Assembly: GCF_000565175.1 (NCBI RefSeq)
Contig: NZ_CP006681.1
Span: 1-64,000 of the forward strand
Length of the DNA: 64,000 nucleotides
Source of the DNA: Spiroplasma culicicola AES-1
GTDB lineage: Bacteria; Bacillota_I; Bacilli_A; Mycoplasmatales; Mycoplasmataceae
Reading direction: 5' to 3'
The notes beneath the pieces were generated by a model that saw only the letters and a list, made by a program, of their open reading frames with translations, did no database searches and was not told the DNA's origin. This document shows positions 13,510-25,960 of this stretch, one piece after another. The translations under genes and the position numbers were made by a program. Every line of letters begins with the position of its first letter. Position 1 is the first letter of the stretch.

Positions 13510-14670
13510 ATGAAAATATGTAATCAAAAAAAATATATAGCTGGTTTATCTGGTGGAACAGATAGCATTTTTATGTTATCTAAATTAGTTGCTAAAGTTA
13601 AACCAAACAAGATAATTGCATGTCATGTTAATTATAATTATCGAAGTGATTCAAGTATTGATCAAAAAATTTGTGAAGAGTTTTGTAAAAAAAATAATAT
13701 AAAGTTAGAAATTTTAAATGTAACACAAAATTATAAAGAGTTAAGACAGAATTTTGAATCATGAGCACGTAAAATAAGATATGATTTTTTTGTTGAAAAT
13801 TTGAATAAATATGAATTTGATAAAATTTTAATTGCCCATAATATGAATGATGATATTGAAACATTTATAATGCAAAAACAAAAACAAACTATTGTGCAAT
13901 ATTGAGGAATTGAAAAAAAGACCTTTTATAAAGACGCAATGATTTATCGTCCAATTATTGAATATAAGCGTTCACAAATTTTAGAATACTTAAATGAAAA
14001 TGAAATAGTCTATGCAAATGACTCAACTAATTTAGATTTAAAGTATACAAGAAATAAAATTAGAGATAGTTTAGATGAAAATAATTTTGAAAAGATATCA
14101 GAAGAAAAAAAAGTTTTAAATCAAAAATTAAAAAGAACAATAAATACAGTTTTAAAATTAGTTGAAAATATTAAAGATAAACAGTTAGATTTAAAAAGTT
14201 TAAGACATGATCAGTTATATGATCAAATATTAATTTTTAAATTTTTAGAAACTAATGGTTTTGGTAATTTATTTTATGGTAGAAAAAAAGCTACAATTAA
14301 AGAGATTATTAAAGAATTGTATTCAAATAAATCTTTTATAAAAATAGAAATTAATAATTTAATTCTTTTAAAAGATAGAAATATTTTAAAAATTATTGAT
14401 AAATCTGATTTATGTATCATTAACAAACCAATTGTTGAACTTTCAAAAGAAGAAATTGACTATTTTAATTGCAAGGAAGAAATCTCAAAATATAATAAAA
14501 CAAATATTTGAGTGACAAATGATTGAGAAAGAACTTTTAAATTTTTAAAAGTTAATAATAAACCTTTAAATAAAGTATTAACAAAACAAAAAAAGTCATA
14601 TTTTAGTAGATGATTTGACTTGGTTATATATAATGAAAGTGATAAAAATATATTAAATATCAATATATAA
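13510..14670 (+). CDS. tilS: tRNA(Ile)-lysidine synthase
   Basis: 386-residue N-type PP-loop ATPase that attaches lysine to C34 of tRNA-Ile(CAU), so that it reads AUA. The PP-loop SGGTDS is at residues 14-19 and KYTRNKIR, the family RN-IR motif, lies near residue 180. The C-terminal domain is rich in UGA-Trp codons, so only fragments appear under the standard code. It begins directly after the methylase stop. AUA is used heavily in this A+T-rich genome, so the gene should be essential. hprT, normally next in Firmicutes, is absent. Confidence 0.93.
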
Positions 14671-14711
14671 ATGATAAAATTATAGCGATATTTTAGAAAA
14701 CGGTGAAAAAA

Positions 14712-16589
<1,878 letters not shown>

Positions 16590-16598
16590 TAAATGAGG

Positions 16599-16630
16599 CA
16601 CAACAATTAAGAGATTGTTGTGTTTTTATT
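16599..16630 (+). terminator. Rho-independent terminator after ftsH
   Basis: Perfect 9-bp stem CACAACAAT / ATTGTTGTG with loop TAAGAG, followed by TTTTTATTT. It lies 10 bases after the ftsH stop. Confidence 0.9.
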
Positions 16631-16643
16631 TGAGAAAAATAAG

Positions 16644-16649
16644 TATAAT
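16644..16649 (+). promoter_or_regulatory. Candidate -10 element for hslO
   Basis: TATAAT hexamer 33 bases before the hslO start, just after the ftsH terminator. No convincing -35 is seen 17 bp upstream. Confidence 0.55.
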
Positions 16650-16681
16650 TAGATAAGTTAAAACAAGGGGGACAACTTTTT

Positions 16682-17542
16682 ATGGATATGGAAATTAGAG
16701 CTATTAGTGATAGTAAAAGTGTCAAAATGGCAATCATAGATATAAGTGAATCACTAAATGAAATTATTAAATTACAAAAAACAAATCCATTAACAACTGT
16801 GGCTTTAGGAAGAACAATTCTTGCAAATGGTCTTTTAAGTTTAAGTATTAAAGATGGTAGCAAAATGACTACAAATATTAGTGGTATGGGACTTGGAGGA
16901 AGCATTATTGCTGAATTTCAAAATAATGCAGTAAGAGGATATATTGAAAATCCAAACTTCAAAATAGAAGAAATTGATGAAGCAGAAGGAAGCGCTTTAT
17001 CTCAAGTAGTTGGTAAAAATGGATATTTACAAGTTTCAAGAGATAATGGAACTAAAGAGCCTTATACATCAAGAGTTGAATTAATTTCTGGAGAAATTAA
17101 CATGGACTTTATGTATTATTTACAACAATCAGATCAAGTTAATTCTTTAATAACTACAACTGTTGAATTAGAAGATAATGGTGAAATTAAAAAAGCTTGT
17201 GGAATCATTATTCAGTTATTACCAGGATACAAAGAAGAAGATATTGACTTTATTGAAGAAAAAATTGGTTCATTAGAGCATTTAAAATCAACATTAGTAA
17301 GTAGTACAAATTATGAATCTTTATTAAAAGACATTTGTGATGATGCAAAGATTTTAGGAGTAAATGAATTACGATTTGAATGTACTTGTACAGAAGAAAA
17401 AGTAATGGATTCAATTAAAATGTTAGGCCAAGAAGAAATTCAAAAAGCTTATAGTGATGGTGAAGTGGTTGAAGTAATTTGTGACTTTTGTAAAAAACAA
17501 TACAACATTAAACCTGAGCAACTAAAAACTCTTTTAAACTAA
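16682..17542 (+). CDS. hslO: Redox-regulated chaperone Hsp33
   Basis: 286-residue Hsp33, a cytosolic holdase activated when its zinc cysteines are oxidised. The C-terminal redox switch is intact: CTC at residues 234-236 and CDFC at 267-270. The N-terminal folded domain has the family's TALGRTI and MTTNISGMGLGGS-like glycine stretches. AGGGGGA around 16666-16672 precedes ATG 16682; an in-frame ATG at 16688 is a possible alternative. ftsH-hslO adjacency matches Bacillus, minus coaX. Confidence 0.95.
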   Translation: MDMEIRAISDSKSVKMAIIDISESLNEIIKLQKTNPLTTVALGRTILANGLLSLSIKDGSKMTTNISGMGLGGSIIAEFQNNAVRGYIENPNFKIEEIDEAEGSALSQVVGKNGYLQVSRDNGTKEPYTSRVELISGEINMDFMYYLQQSDQVNSLITTTVELEDNGEIKKACGIIIQLLPGYKEEDIDFIEEKIGSLEHLKSTLVSSTNYESLLKDICDDAKILGVNELRFECTCTEEKVMDSIKMLGQEEIQKAYSDGEVVEVICDFCKKQYNIKPEQLKTLLN

Positions 17543-17547
17543 AAGTG

Positions 17548-17556
17548 TGCTATAAT
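17548..17556 (+). promoter_or_regulatory. Extended -10 promoter for the ABC ATPase gene
   Basis: TGCTATAAT, a TGn-extended consensus -10, starting six bases after the hslO stop codon and 43 bp before the next ATG. Confidence 0.7.
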
Positions 17557-17598
17557 TTTTTTGACGTTATTTTTATTTCCATGAAAGGAAGACTTTAA

Positions 17599-18585
17599 AT
17601 GGAAGATATCAAAAAGCCAGAAGTTCAAGAAGTTGAAGCTAAAGAAGCAAAAATTAAAGAACCTAAGGCACCAAAAGAGAAAAAAAATAAAATAGTTGAA
17701 GTAGTAAAAGAAAGAGAATTTTTAGAAATTGACTTTCCACATCCAAGTGAAGAAGGAGTTAAAGGTTTCAAACAAAGAAATAAATCTTTAAAACAACTAA
17801 CTTCAAAACATTCTAAAGGTATTTTAGAGGGTGACATTATTACTACAACAAATAATAAACCAGATATTAATAAGTATGTTATTGAACTATTTGGTGTTAA
17901 AAAATGATATGTTACTGGAGATGTTTTAACTCCAGTATTAAAAGGAATTGATCTTAAAATTGAAAAAGGTAAATTTATTGTTATATTAGGACCATCAGGT
18001 TCAGGTAAAACTACTTTACTTAATGCAATTTCAGGGTTAGATAAAGTTAATGAAGGTGACGTTTTTGTTTTAGGAAGCAACCTAACTTTATTAAAAGATT
18101 CACATTTAACAAAATTTAGAAGAGATAATGTTGGGTTTATTTTCCAACAATATAATTTACTTTCAAACTTAACTGCAAGAGAAAATGCAGAAGTTGGAGA
18201 AAACTTAAGTAAATCAAAAGAAGATGCTATGAGTATTGAAGATATTTTCAAAACAATTGGTATGGAAGAACAAATGAATAAATATCCTCACCAAATGTCA
18301 GGGGGACAACAACAAAGGGTTTCAATCGCTAGAGCTTTAGCAAAAAACCCAGAAATTCTATTTGGAGATGAACCAACTGGAGCGCTTGATGAAGAAATGG
18401 GTAGAAAAGTTCTTGAAATTTTAGTTGATGTAAAACAGAAATACAATACAACTGTAATTGTTGTTACTCACAACCCTAATATTTCAGAAATTGGAGATAC
18501 AGTTATTCATGTAAGAAATGGTTTAATTGATGAAATTAAACATAATGCTAAACCAAAAAAACCATCAGAAATTGATTGATCATAG
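17599..18585 (+). CDS. ABC transporter ATP-binding protein (MacB/LolD type)
   Basis: 328-residue ABC ATPase. Walker A GPSGSGKT is at 131-138, signature MSGGQQQR at 233-240, and Walker B with the catalytic Glu (FGDEPTGAL) at about 255-262. The Q-loop reads FQQYNLL. These are features of the LolD/MacB/FtsE branch that powers FtsX-like permeases. An N-terminal extension of about 100 residues, highly charged (Lys/Glu), precedes the ABC domain and is not part of the usual 230-residue core. No permease is adjacent, so the partner must be elsewhere. SD AAAGGAAG is well spaced. Confidence 0.88.
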
Positions 18586-18600
18586 TATTAATATTATTAT

Positions 18601-18632
18601 CTTGTTTAATATCATTAAACAAGATTTTTTTA
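18601..18632. terminator. Terminator between convergent ABC ATPase and HAD genes
   Basis: Perfect 10-bp stem CTTGTTTAAT / ATTAAACAAG with loop ATC, followed on the plus strand by ATTTTTTTATTT. It serves the plus-strand gene and may act on the reverse-strand HAD gene as well. Confidence 0.88.
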
Positions 18633-18638
18633 TTTACA

Positions 18639-19436
18639 TTAAAATTTAATATCTGAAATTTTATCAATTTGAAATTTAGCTTTATCTTGGATTGATTTGT
18701 TTTCAGGATGACAAACAATATATGAATGTTCATAAAAATCTTTAAACATTGTTAAATCATTAAAATCATCTCCAGCTACTAATAAATCATTGCCACTAAT
18801 ATTAAAATTTTCTTTCATCCAATGAATTGCGTTAGCCTTTGAAATACCTTTTTTGATAATTTCTGGGTAAAAAATATCACCAATTTGGGCTTGAGAATAA
18901 TCCATGTTTAATTCAGCAATAGAATTTTGAACCTCACTTCAAAGTTCTTTGGACATGAAAAATTTAAAATTAATAATTTCTTCATTAATAATTTCTTTAA
19001 ATTCTCTATCTTCATTATAAGGAATCATCATTTGTTCAAATAATTGACTATGTCCAACATTATCAATAATACATTTTTCAATTTTAGGAGTTGTAACAAA
19101 CATCACATTAAAATCTGGGCGATTTGTAAAAGGTTTTAGTTTATTTAAAATTAAAACCTTTTTGTTTTCTTCAATTGAATAAGAAAAAAGAATCTTTTCA
19201 TCACTTGAGTGAATAGTTGAACCTGTACTTGAAATAAAAAAATCAGGTGTAAAATTATATAAATCCTTTAAAGGTTTTTTAATTCTTAAAAAAGAACGCC
19301 CACTAATCAAAACTATTTTATTACCTTTTGATTGAAATTCATTAATCCATTTTAAATCATATTCATTGATATCCTTATCATCTTTCTTTAATGGATTTTT
19401 TAAAGTACCATCATAATCAGTAAATAATCATTTCAT
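18639..19436 (-). CDS. Cof-type HAD-superfamily phosphatase
   Basis: 265-residue HAD hydrolase of the Cof/type IIB group, which dephosphorylates sugar phosphates, flavin or related metabolites. Motif I is the N-terminal DYDGT with nucleophile Asp7 and acid/base Asp9. Motif II is around LISGRS, and the motif III/IV region reads LLVAGDDFNDLTMF near the C terminus. It is split by UGA-Trp codons. Substrate cannot be assigned. Two further paralogues lie at 37549 and 38444. It is the only reverse-strand gene between 1 and 43 kb. Confidence 0.88.
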
Positions 19437-19528
19437 AAATATAATCTCCTATCACTAATATATTAAGACTTATATTTAATAAAGTACTTTTTAGAAGTGA
19501 AAGTAGAAATAAAATATAGTAAGTTATC

Positions 19529-19586
19529 ATAGTATTAATAAAAAATATTGGTTTTTGTTTTCAATACTATAAAAAAACTATATAAT
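19529..19586 (+). promoter_or_regulatory. Promoter with inverted repeat before the DUF1904-dusB-lysS-asnA operon
   Basis: TATAAT at 19581-19586 lies 37 bp before the DUF1904 start. An 8-bp inverted repeat, ATAGTATT (19529-19536) and AATACTAT (19563-19570), spans the -35 area, which reads TTGTTT or TTTTCA. The arms are 26 bp apart and could be an operator. The -10 context AAAAACTATATAATT recurs upstream of secA (63757). Confidence 0.5.
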
Positions 19587-19622
19587 TTAGTTATGTTTGA
19601 AAAAAGGTAGGAGAAAAACAAT

Positions 19623-19937
19623 ATGCCAGTTTTTAGTTTTAGAGGAGTATCTGAAAAAAGGATACAAGAATATTTTAAAAAAATAGGAGAATTAGCACAA
19701 CTTATCAATGCAGAAGTTGAGCAATTTGTTTTTTGAAATGAACCAGTTACATTAATTGGAAATGGTTATGAAAAAGACGCAATTTTAATTACAATCGATT
19801 GATTAGGAAGACCATTAAAGCAAGATGCTGTAACTAAGCACATTCAAGAATTTTTTGGATCTGACTCAAAAAATATCTATGTTAAATTTACAGAAGTTAA
19901 CAGTTTCTTATACTTAAATGGGGAAGTTATAGGTTAA
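19623..19937 (+). CDS. DUF1904 family protein
   Basis: 104-residue protein whose N terminus (MPVFSFRGVSEKRIQEYFKK) resembles the DUF1904 family found in Firmicutes. It carries a few UGA-Trp codons, for example in VFWNEP and IDWLGR, so it is invisible under the standard code. The fold is expected to be a small tautomerase-like alpha/beta protein from the starting Pro2 and the pattern, but that is inference. No function is known. It is the first gene of a run with dusB, two bases downstream. AGGAG lies just before ATG 19623. Confidence 0.7.
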
Positions 19938-19939
19938 TA

Positions 19940-20923
19940 ATGAAAATTAAAAATGTAGAAATTAAAGGTAAAGTATTTTTAGGTCCTATGGCAGGTACTA
20001 CAAATGCAGCCTTTAGAATTATTTGTAAGGAAAAAGGGGCATCTCTAGTTTATGCAGAGATGGTAAGTACTGAAGGTCTTGTCCATAACAATCAAAAGAC
20101 AAAGACAATGATCGAAGTTTCAGAACTTGAGCACCCAATTACCTTACAAATTTTTGGTTTTGATGTAAATTCATTTGTTGAAGGAGCCAAAATCGTTGAA
20201 CAATTTTCTGAATGTGACATTATAGATATTAATATGGGTTGTCCAGCACCAAAAGTGGCTTTAAGAAGTCAAGCGGGTGCGAATTTATTAAAGTATCCAG
20301 AAAGAGTTGGAGAAGTAATTAAAGCTGTTGTTGAAAATACATCAAAACCAGTTACTGTTAAAATGAGAATTGGTTGAGATGATCAAAATAAAAATGTAGT
20401 TGAACTTGCAAAGATTGCAGAACAAAACGGAGCTGCAGCAATTGCAGTTCATGGTAGAACTAGAAGTCAATTTTATACTGGAAATGCAGATTGAAGTTGA
20501 ATTAAAAAAGTTAAAGAAGCAGTTTCGATTCCAGTAATTGGAAATGGTGATGTAACTGATGGACCAACTGCTAAAAAAATGATTGAAGAAACTGGTTGTG
20601 ATGGAATTATGATTGCAAGAGCAGCTCAAGGAAATCCATGAGTTTTTCGTGAAATTCAACATTACTTAGATACAGGTGAACAACTTGAAAAACCTAGTTA
20701 TCAAGAATGAAAAGAAACAGTATTAAGACATGCAAACATTTTGACAGAAATGCGTGGCGAAGAATTTGCAATGCGTGAAATGAGAAAACAATTATTGTGA
20801 TATATTGCTGTACTGGGCAAAAGTGAAGTTACAATAAGTATGAAAAAGAAAGCAACTGATTTAAATACAATTAAAGATATTGAAGAAATATTTGCAATGT
20901 ATGAAGAGCAAGGAGAACAATAA
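19940..20923 (+). CDS. dusB: tRNA-dihydrouridine synthase
   Basis: 327-residue FMN-dependent TIM-barrel enzyme reducing uridines in the tRNA D-loop. The FMN site begins FLGPMAGTTN and the catalytic Cys101 sits in NMGCPAPKV. AVHGRTRSQFYTG and IGNGDVTDG are further FMN/phosphate motifs. The IMIARAAQGNPW segment is typical of DusB. It is directly followed by lysS with a 2-bp gap, the same dusB-lysS pairing as in Bacillus. Confidence 0.95.
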
Positions 20924-20925
20924 AA

Positions 20926-22434
<1,509 letters not shown>

Positions 22435-22437
22435 AAA

Positions 22438-23442
22438 ATGAAATACGGTATTACATTAGGTTATGTTTCTAAATTAAATCAAATCGATACATTAAAAGGT
22501 ATTGAAAAAGCTAAAAGTGAATTAAAAAAAGTCATTAAAAAAGAATATAAGTTAATTGAAGTTTCAAGTGCAATTGTGACTGAAAAAAATCTTTGATTAA
22601 ATGATGACTTTCAACAATCACGAAGACCAATTGATTTTGATATTTCTTCAACTCTTTCTTATGGAGAAATTATGCAATCAAATAATAAATGAAGACGTTT
22701 TTTCTTAATGAAAAATGATTTATCAAAAAATAATATGGGAATTATGACAGAGTTTAATTCAATTCAAAGAGATATGGAAATGGACAATACTAGTTCAATA
22801 ACTTTTCAAGAATTGGGAATTGAAATTGTTAAAGATGAATATGATATTAATTATGTAAATGAAATGGTTATTAAATTATTTGAACATATTGTTAGTGTTG
22901 ATAAAAAGGTTGCAAGTGAATTTGAAGAACTACAAGAATCTCATTTTGGAAATACAATTATTTTTATAACTTTCAAAAAATTAAAAGAACTATATCCATT
23001 ATTAACTTTTAAAGAAAGATTAAATAAATTTGGAAGAGAAAATGGATCATTTGTGCTTCAAGATTATGTTGAAAAAATGTTTAATCAAACAAAAATTCAA
23101 CAGTTTTCAAGTGATATTTTTGATTTTAAAACTTATTCAAGAATTTACTACTACAATAAAAGTGTGGAAAAAGTTTTAAGTTTAGGATATGTTTCTTATC
23201 AAGTTGATCGTGAAATGTTAAAAATTCAAAATAATATCTTGAAAGAAAATACAAAAACCCAATCGGGATATCAACATTTATTAAAATCAAATAAATTACC
23301 TTTAACAATTAGCGGGGGAATTTATCTTGATAGATTAACAATGGCTATTTTAGAAAAACAACATATTGCCGAAGTCCACTCAACGATTTGAGATGATGAG
23401 TTTGTTGATTATTGTGAAACTAACAAAATTAAAATACTGTAA
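22438..23442 (+). CDS. asnA: Aspartate-ammonia ligase
   Basis: 334-residue ammonia-dependent asparagine synthetase A, making asparagine from aspartate, ammonia and ATP with AMP release. It belongs to the class II synthetase fold. The family features seen are LIEVSSAIVTEKNLW near residue 40, the RRPIDFDIS segment, KWRRFFL near 83 and the C-terminal GGIYLDRLTM motif 3. Located three bases after lysS and probably co-transcribed. A tRNA-synthetase-like paralogue was considered, but the short length and lack of an anticodon domain favour AsnA. Confidence 0.9.
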
Positions 23443-23467
23443 AACACCTTTCGAGGTGTTTTTTATT
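23442..23467 (+). terminator. Terminator after asnA
   Basis: Stem AACACCT / AGGTGTT (23443-23449 and 23454-23460) with a tight loop, followed by TTTTATTT. Confidence 0.88.
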
Positions 23468-23490
23468 TATAATAAATAAAGGTGATAAGA

Positions 23491-24102
23491 ATGTTTGATT
23501 TAATAATTGTAGCTAATGGCAAATCATTGCGTTTTGGAGAAAATAAAATGTTAATCAAAATTAATGATCAATATTTAATTAACAAAACTGTTAGCCAATT
23601 TATAGATAATAAAATGTTAAATAAAATAATTGTAGTTTCAGATATAGGCATGTCAGAGTACATTGATAAAAAATATTTAGACAAAATTGATTTTGTAAAT
23701 GGTGGTTCTACAAGAAGTTTGAGTGTCCAAAAAGGTTTGGAAGTAGTTGAAAGTGAGTATGTTTTAATTCATGATGGAGCAAGACCATTTACTTCAAAAC
23801 AATTAATTGCAAAAATTGTTGATAATTTAAAAGACAATCAAGTTGTTATACCAATTTTAAAAGTTTCAAATTGTTTAAAGTATGTTAATGGAGAAATTAA
23901 AACAGTTAATCGTGATGATTATGTAATGTCACAAACTCCTCAAGGTTTTAGAAGTGAGATTATAAAAAAAGCTTATAGCAATGTGGATCCAAATTGAATT
24001 GATGATTGTCAGGCTGTTGAAAATAAAAATATTGAAATTAAATTTATTGAAGGTGAAATTAAAAATATCAAAATCACTTATAAAGAAGATACAAAAATCT
24101 AA
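23491..24102 (+). CDS. ispD: IspD/TarI-type cytidylyltransferase
   Basis: 203-residue nucleotidyltransferase of the IspD family (MEP-cytidylyltransferase; the related TarI activates ribitol phosphate). Visible motifs are the N-terminal NGKSLRFGENK loop, GGSTRSLSV near 71-79, HDGARPF at 94-100, and MSQTPQGF near 146-153. ATG 23491 follows AAAGGTGAT; an in-frame GTG at 23482 would overlap that SD. No other MEP-pathway or wall-teichoic gene is in the window. In Bacillus ispD lies in the same neighbourhood, upstream of cysS, so it may be a retained relic with a changed role. Confidence 0.8.
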
Positions 24103-24122
24103 TAAAATATTTTGTTTTCATA

Positions 24123-24128
24123 TATAAT
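24123..24128 (+). promoter_or_regulatory. Candidate -10 element for the rpsF operon
   Basis: TATAAT 75 bp before the rpsF start and a few bases ahead of the structured leader. No clear -35 element is seen. Confidence 0.55.
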
Positions 24129-24133
24129 TATAT

Positions 24134-24197
24134 GGCGAGTTAATTAACGTTAACTCCTTGCCGATTAAGGCCAAAAGACCATAAGGAGAATTTATAC
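24134..24197 (+). promoter_or_regulatory. Structured leader of rpsF, candidate S6:S18 autoregulatory element
   Basis: The leader folds into a perfect 7-bp hairpin, GAGTTAA (24137-24143) / TTAACTC (24150-24156), flanked by GGC (24134) and GCC (24160). A CCG at 24161-24163 lies in GCCGATTAAGGC, which can form alternative short stems. Known S6:S18 leaders upstream of rpsF rely on an unpaired CCG beside a hairpin, mimicking the 16S rRNA site. The resemblance is by eye. An SD (AAGGAGAA) follows before ATG 24198. Confidence 0.55.
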
Positions 24198-24746
24198 ATG
24201 ATTAGAAAATACGAAATAATGTATATTATTGATCAAGACACTACTGATGTAAAAGCTGTTCAAACTAAATTGAATGATACTCTTACAGCAAACGGTGGAA
24301 AAATTCTAGCTTCAGAAGACTGAGGTTTAAAAGATTTCGCTTATGAAATAAATAAAAAGAAAAAAGGACACTACACAGTGTTAATCGTTGAAACTGATTC
24401 AAGTAATATTTTAGAATTCCAACGTGTATCAAAAATTGATAAAAACGTTGTAAGAGAATTAGTAATCAATACTGAAAACGAAAAGAAATATATTCAATCA
24501 ACAAAATTAGCAAAAACAGATATGTCAAAATTCAAAGAAGAAAAAAGACCTTCAAGAGGATTTGACAGAAAACCTGGTGGACCTGCAAGAAGACCTGCAG
24601 AAGATAGACCAGCACCTGTTAAAGAAGAAGTTAAAACAGATAAACCAGCTGCAGCAAAAACTGAAAAACCAGTTGAAGCTAAAGTTGAAAAACCAGCAGT
24701 TGAAAAAAAGCCAGCTGCTAAAAAAGCTACTAAAGAAGAAGCTTAA
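24198..24746 (+). CDS. rpsF: 30S ribosomal protein S6 with charged C-terminal extension
   Basis: 182-residue S6. The first 95 or so residues are the normal S6 ferredoxin-like fold (MIRKYEIMYIIDQ... KGHYTVLIVET... RVSKIDKNVVRELV). The rest, from about 115, is a low-complexity Lys/Pro/Ala/Glu tail (AKTEKPVEAKVEKPAVEKKP and similar), absent from typical 95-residue S6. First gene of rpsF-ssb-rpsR, the conserved S6 operon. Strong SD AAGGAGAA. Confidence 0.95.
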
Positions 24747-24767
24747 TAATTTTAGAGGAGAATTAAA

Positions 24768-25205
24768 ATGAATTCAGTTAATTTAATAGGAAGAATAACA
24801 AAAGATCCTGAACTTAGAAAATCATCAGGAGGTAAAGACTATGTTGCCTTTACTCTTGCTGTGAATGAATTTTCAGGAGGAAACCAATTTACACAATTTG
24901 TACCATGTTTTGCTTGAGAAAAAACAGCAGAAAATATGGCTAAGTATGTTAAAAAAGGTGCACAAATTGCAGTTGAAGGAAGTTTAAATGTTAGACAAGA
25001 TAACAACAATGGGCAATTTTCAACAGTTATTTCTGTTAGAGCAAATAGGGTTCAATTTTTAGGTGGTCAAGGACAAACTGGTGGTTCAAATTTTGAACAA
25101 CCAAAATCTGCTCCGAGCCAATCATCACCAACAAATTATGATTTTGATTTAATGGATGATGCAAGTTCTTCAAATAATGACGACTCAATTTTATGAGAAG
25201 ATTAA
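24768..25205 (+). CDS. ssb: Single-stranded DNA-binding protein
   Basis: 145-residue SSB, which coats single-stranded DNA in replication and repair. The OB fold covers about 1-105 (MNSVNLIGRITKDPELR at the start; GSLNVRQ in the core). A Gln/Ser/Gly/Asn-rich linker follows and the tail is acidic (DDSILWED), the end that recruits partner proteins. It sits between rpsF and rpsR as in most bacteria. AGAGGAGAA is 6-8 bases before ATG. Confidence 0.94.
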
Positions 25206-25220
25206 GAGAGGTAGTTAAAT

Positions 25221-25442
25221 ATGAAAAAATTTGTTAGAAGAAAAAAAATTAACTTCTTTGCTAAAAACAATATTGAATATATCGATTACAAAGACATCGA
25301 TTTATTAAAAAAATTTATTTCAAATAATGGACAAATCTTACCAAGAAGAATTACTGGTACTTCACCAAAGCACCAAAGAATGCTTTCAACAGCAATCAAA
25401 AGAGCTAGAATCATGGGATTATTACCATTCGTAAATCAATAA
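25221..25442 (+). CDS. rpsR: 30S ribosomal protein S18
   Basis: 73-residue S18, partner of S6 in the small-subunit platform. The basic N terminus ([16 protein letters not shown]) and the motif [17 protein letters not shown] are diagnostic. Full length. GAGAGG lies upstream, and a strong terminator follows directly. Confidence 0.97.
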   Translation: MKKFVRRKKINFFAKNNIEYIDYKDIDLLKKFISNNGQILPRRITGTSPKHQRMLSTAIKRARIMGLLPFVNQ

Positions 25443-25456
25443 TTTATTAAAATTAG

Positions 25457-25482
25457 AGCACTTATTTATAAGTGCTTTTTTA
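25457..25482 (+). terminator. Terminator after rpsR
   Basis: Stem AGCACTT / AAGTGCT with loop ATTTAT, extendable by inner A/T pairs, followed by TTTTTT. Confidence 0.9.
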
Positions 25483-25488
25483 ATACTT

Positions 25489-25497
25489 TGTTATAAT
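25489..25497 (+). promoter_or_regulatory. Extended -10 promoter for rplI-dnaB
   Basis: TGTTATAAT, an extended -10 sitting just past the rpsR terminator. The predicted start point is only about 10 bases before the rplI ATG, so the mRNA would carry a very short leader with the GGTGAT SD almost at its 5' end. Confidence 0.65.
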
Positions 25498-25513
25498 ATG
25501 TTTGGTGATAATA

Positions 25514-25960
25514 ATGAAAGTTATACTGTTACAAGATGTAAAAAATTATGGGAAAAAAGATCAAATAGTAGAAGTATCTGATGGATATGCAAAAAACTAT
25601 TTGATTCCTAAAAAATTAGCAACTATTGCTTCACAAAATCAAGTAAGTCATTTAAATGTAAAATTAAAAAATGAAAAAATTGAAACTGAAAATAAAAAAC
25701 ATGAAGTTGAAAAGTTAAAAGAACAAATTGAAGTTTTAAACTTAAATTTTGCTTTAACTATTAAAGACAACAAACCATTTGGTTCAGTTTCATTAGTACA
25801 AATTTGTGACAGACTAAAAAAAGAACATAATATAATAATTGATAAAAGAAAATTTGAAAAACATGATAATTTAAATCAGATTGGTCTTTTCTATTTAAAG
25901 ATTAAATTAGATTTTAAAATTGTAGCAACTTTAAAAGTAAATGTGGAAGGTAAAAAATAA
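25514..25960 (+). CDS. rplI: 50S ribosomal protein L9
   Basis: 148-residue L9. The N-terminal domain reads MKVILLQDVKNYGKKDQIVEV followed by the signature DGYAKNYLIPKKLA, then the long connecting helix and a C-terminal rRNA-binding domain. ATG 25514 is preferred because GGTGAT lies just upstream; an in-frame GTG 12 bases earlier would overlap that SD. It overlaps dnaB by one base. Confidence 0.95.
   Translation: MKVILLQDVKNYGKKDQIVEVSDGYAKNYLIPKKLATIASQNQVSHLNVKLKNEKIETENKKHEVEKLKEQIEVLNLNFALTIKDNKPFGSVSLVQICDRLKKEHNIIIDKRKFEKHDNLNQIGLFYLKIKLDFKIVATLKVNVEGKK

Noticed and set aside
17625-18251. 208-residue reverse-strand frame opposite the ABC ATPase
   Set aside because: Antisense shadow of a well-supported ABC gene; low-complexity Ser/Phe/Lys composition, no SD or motifs.
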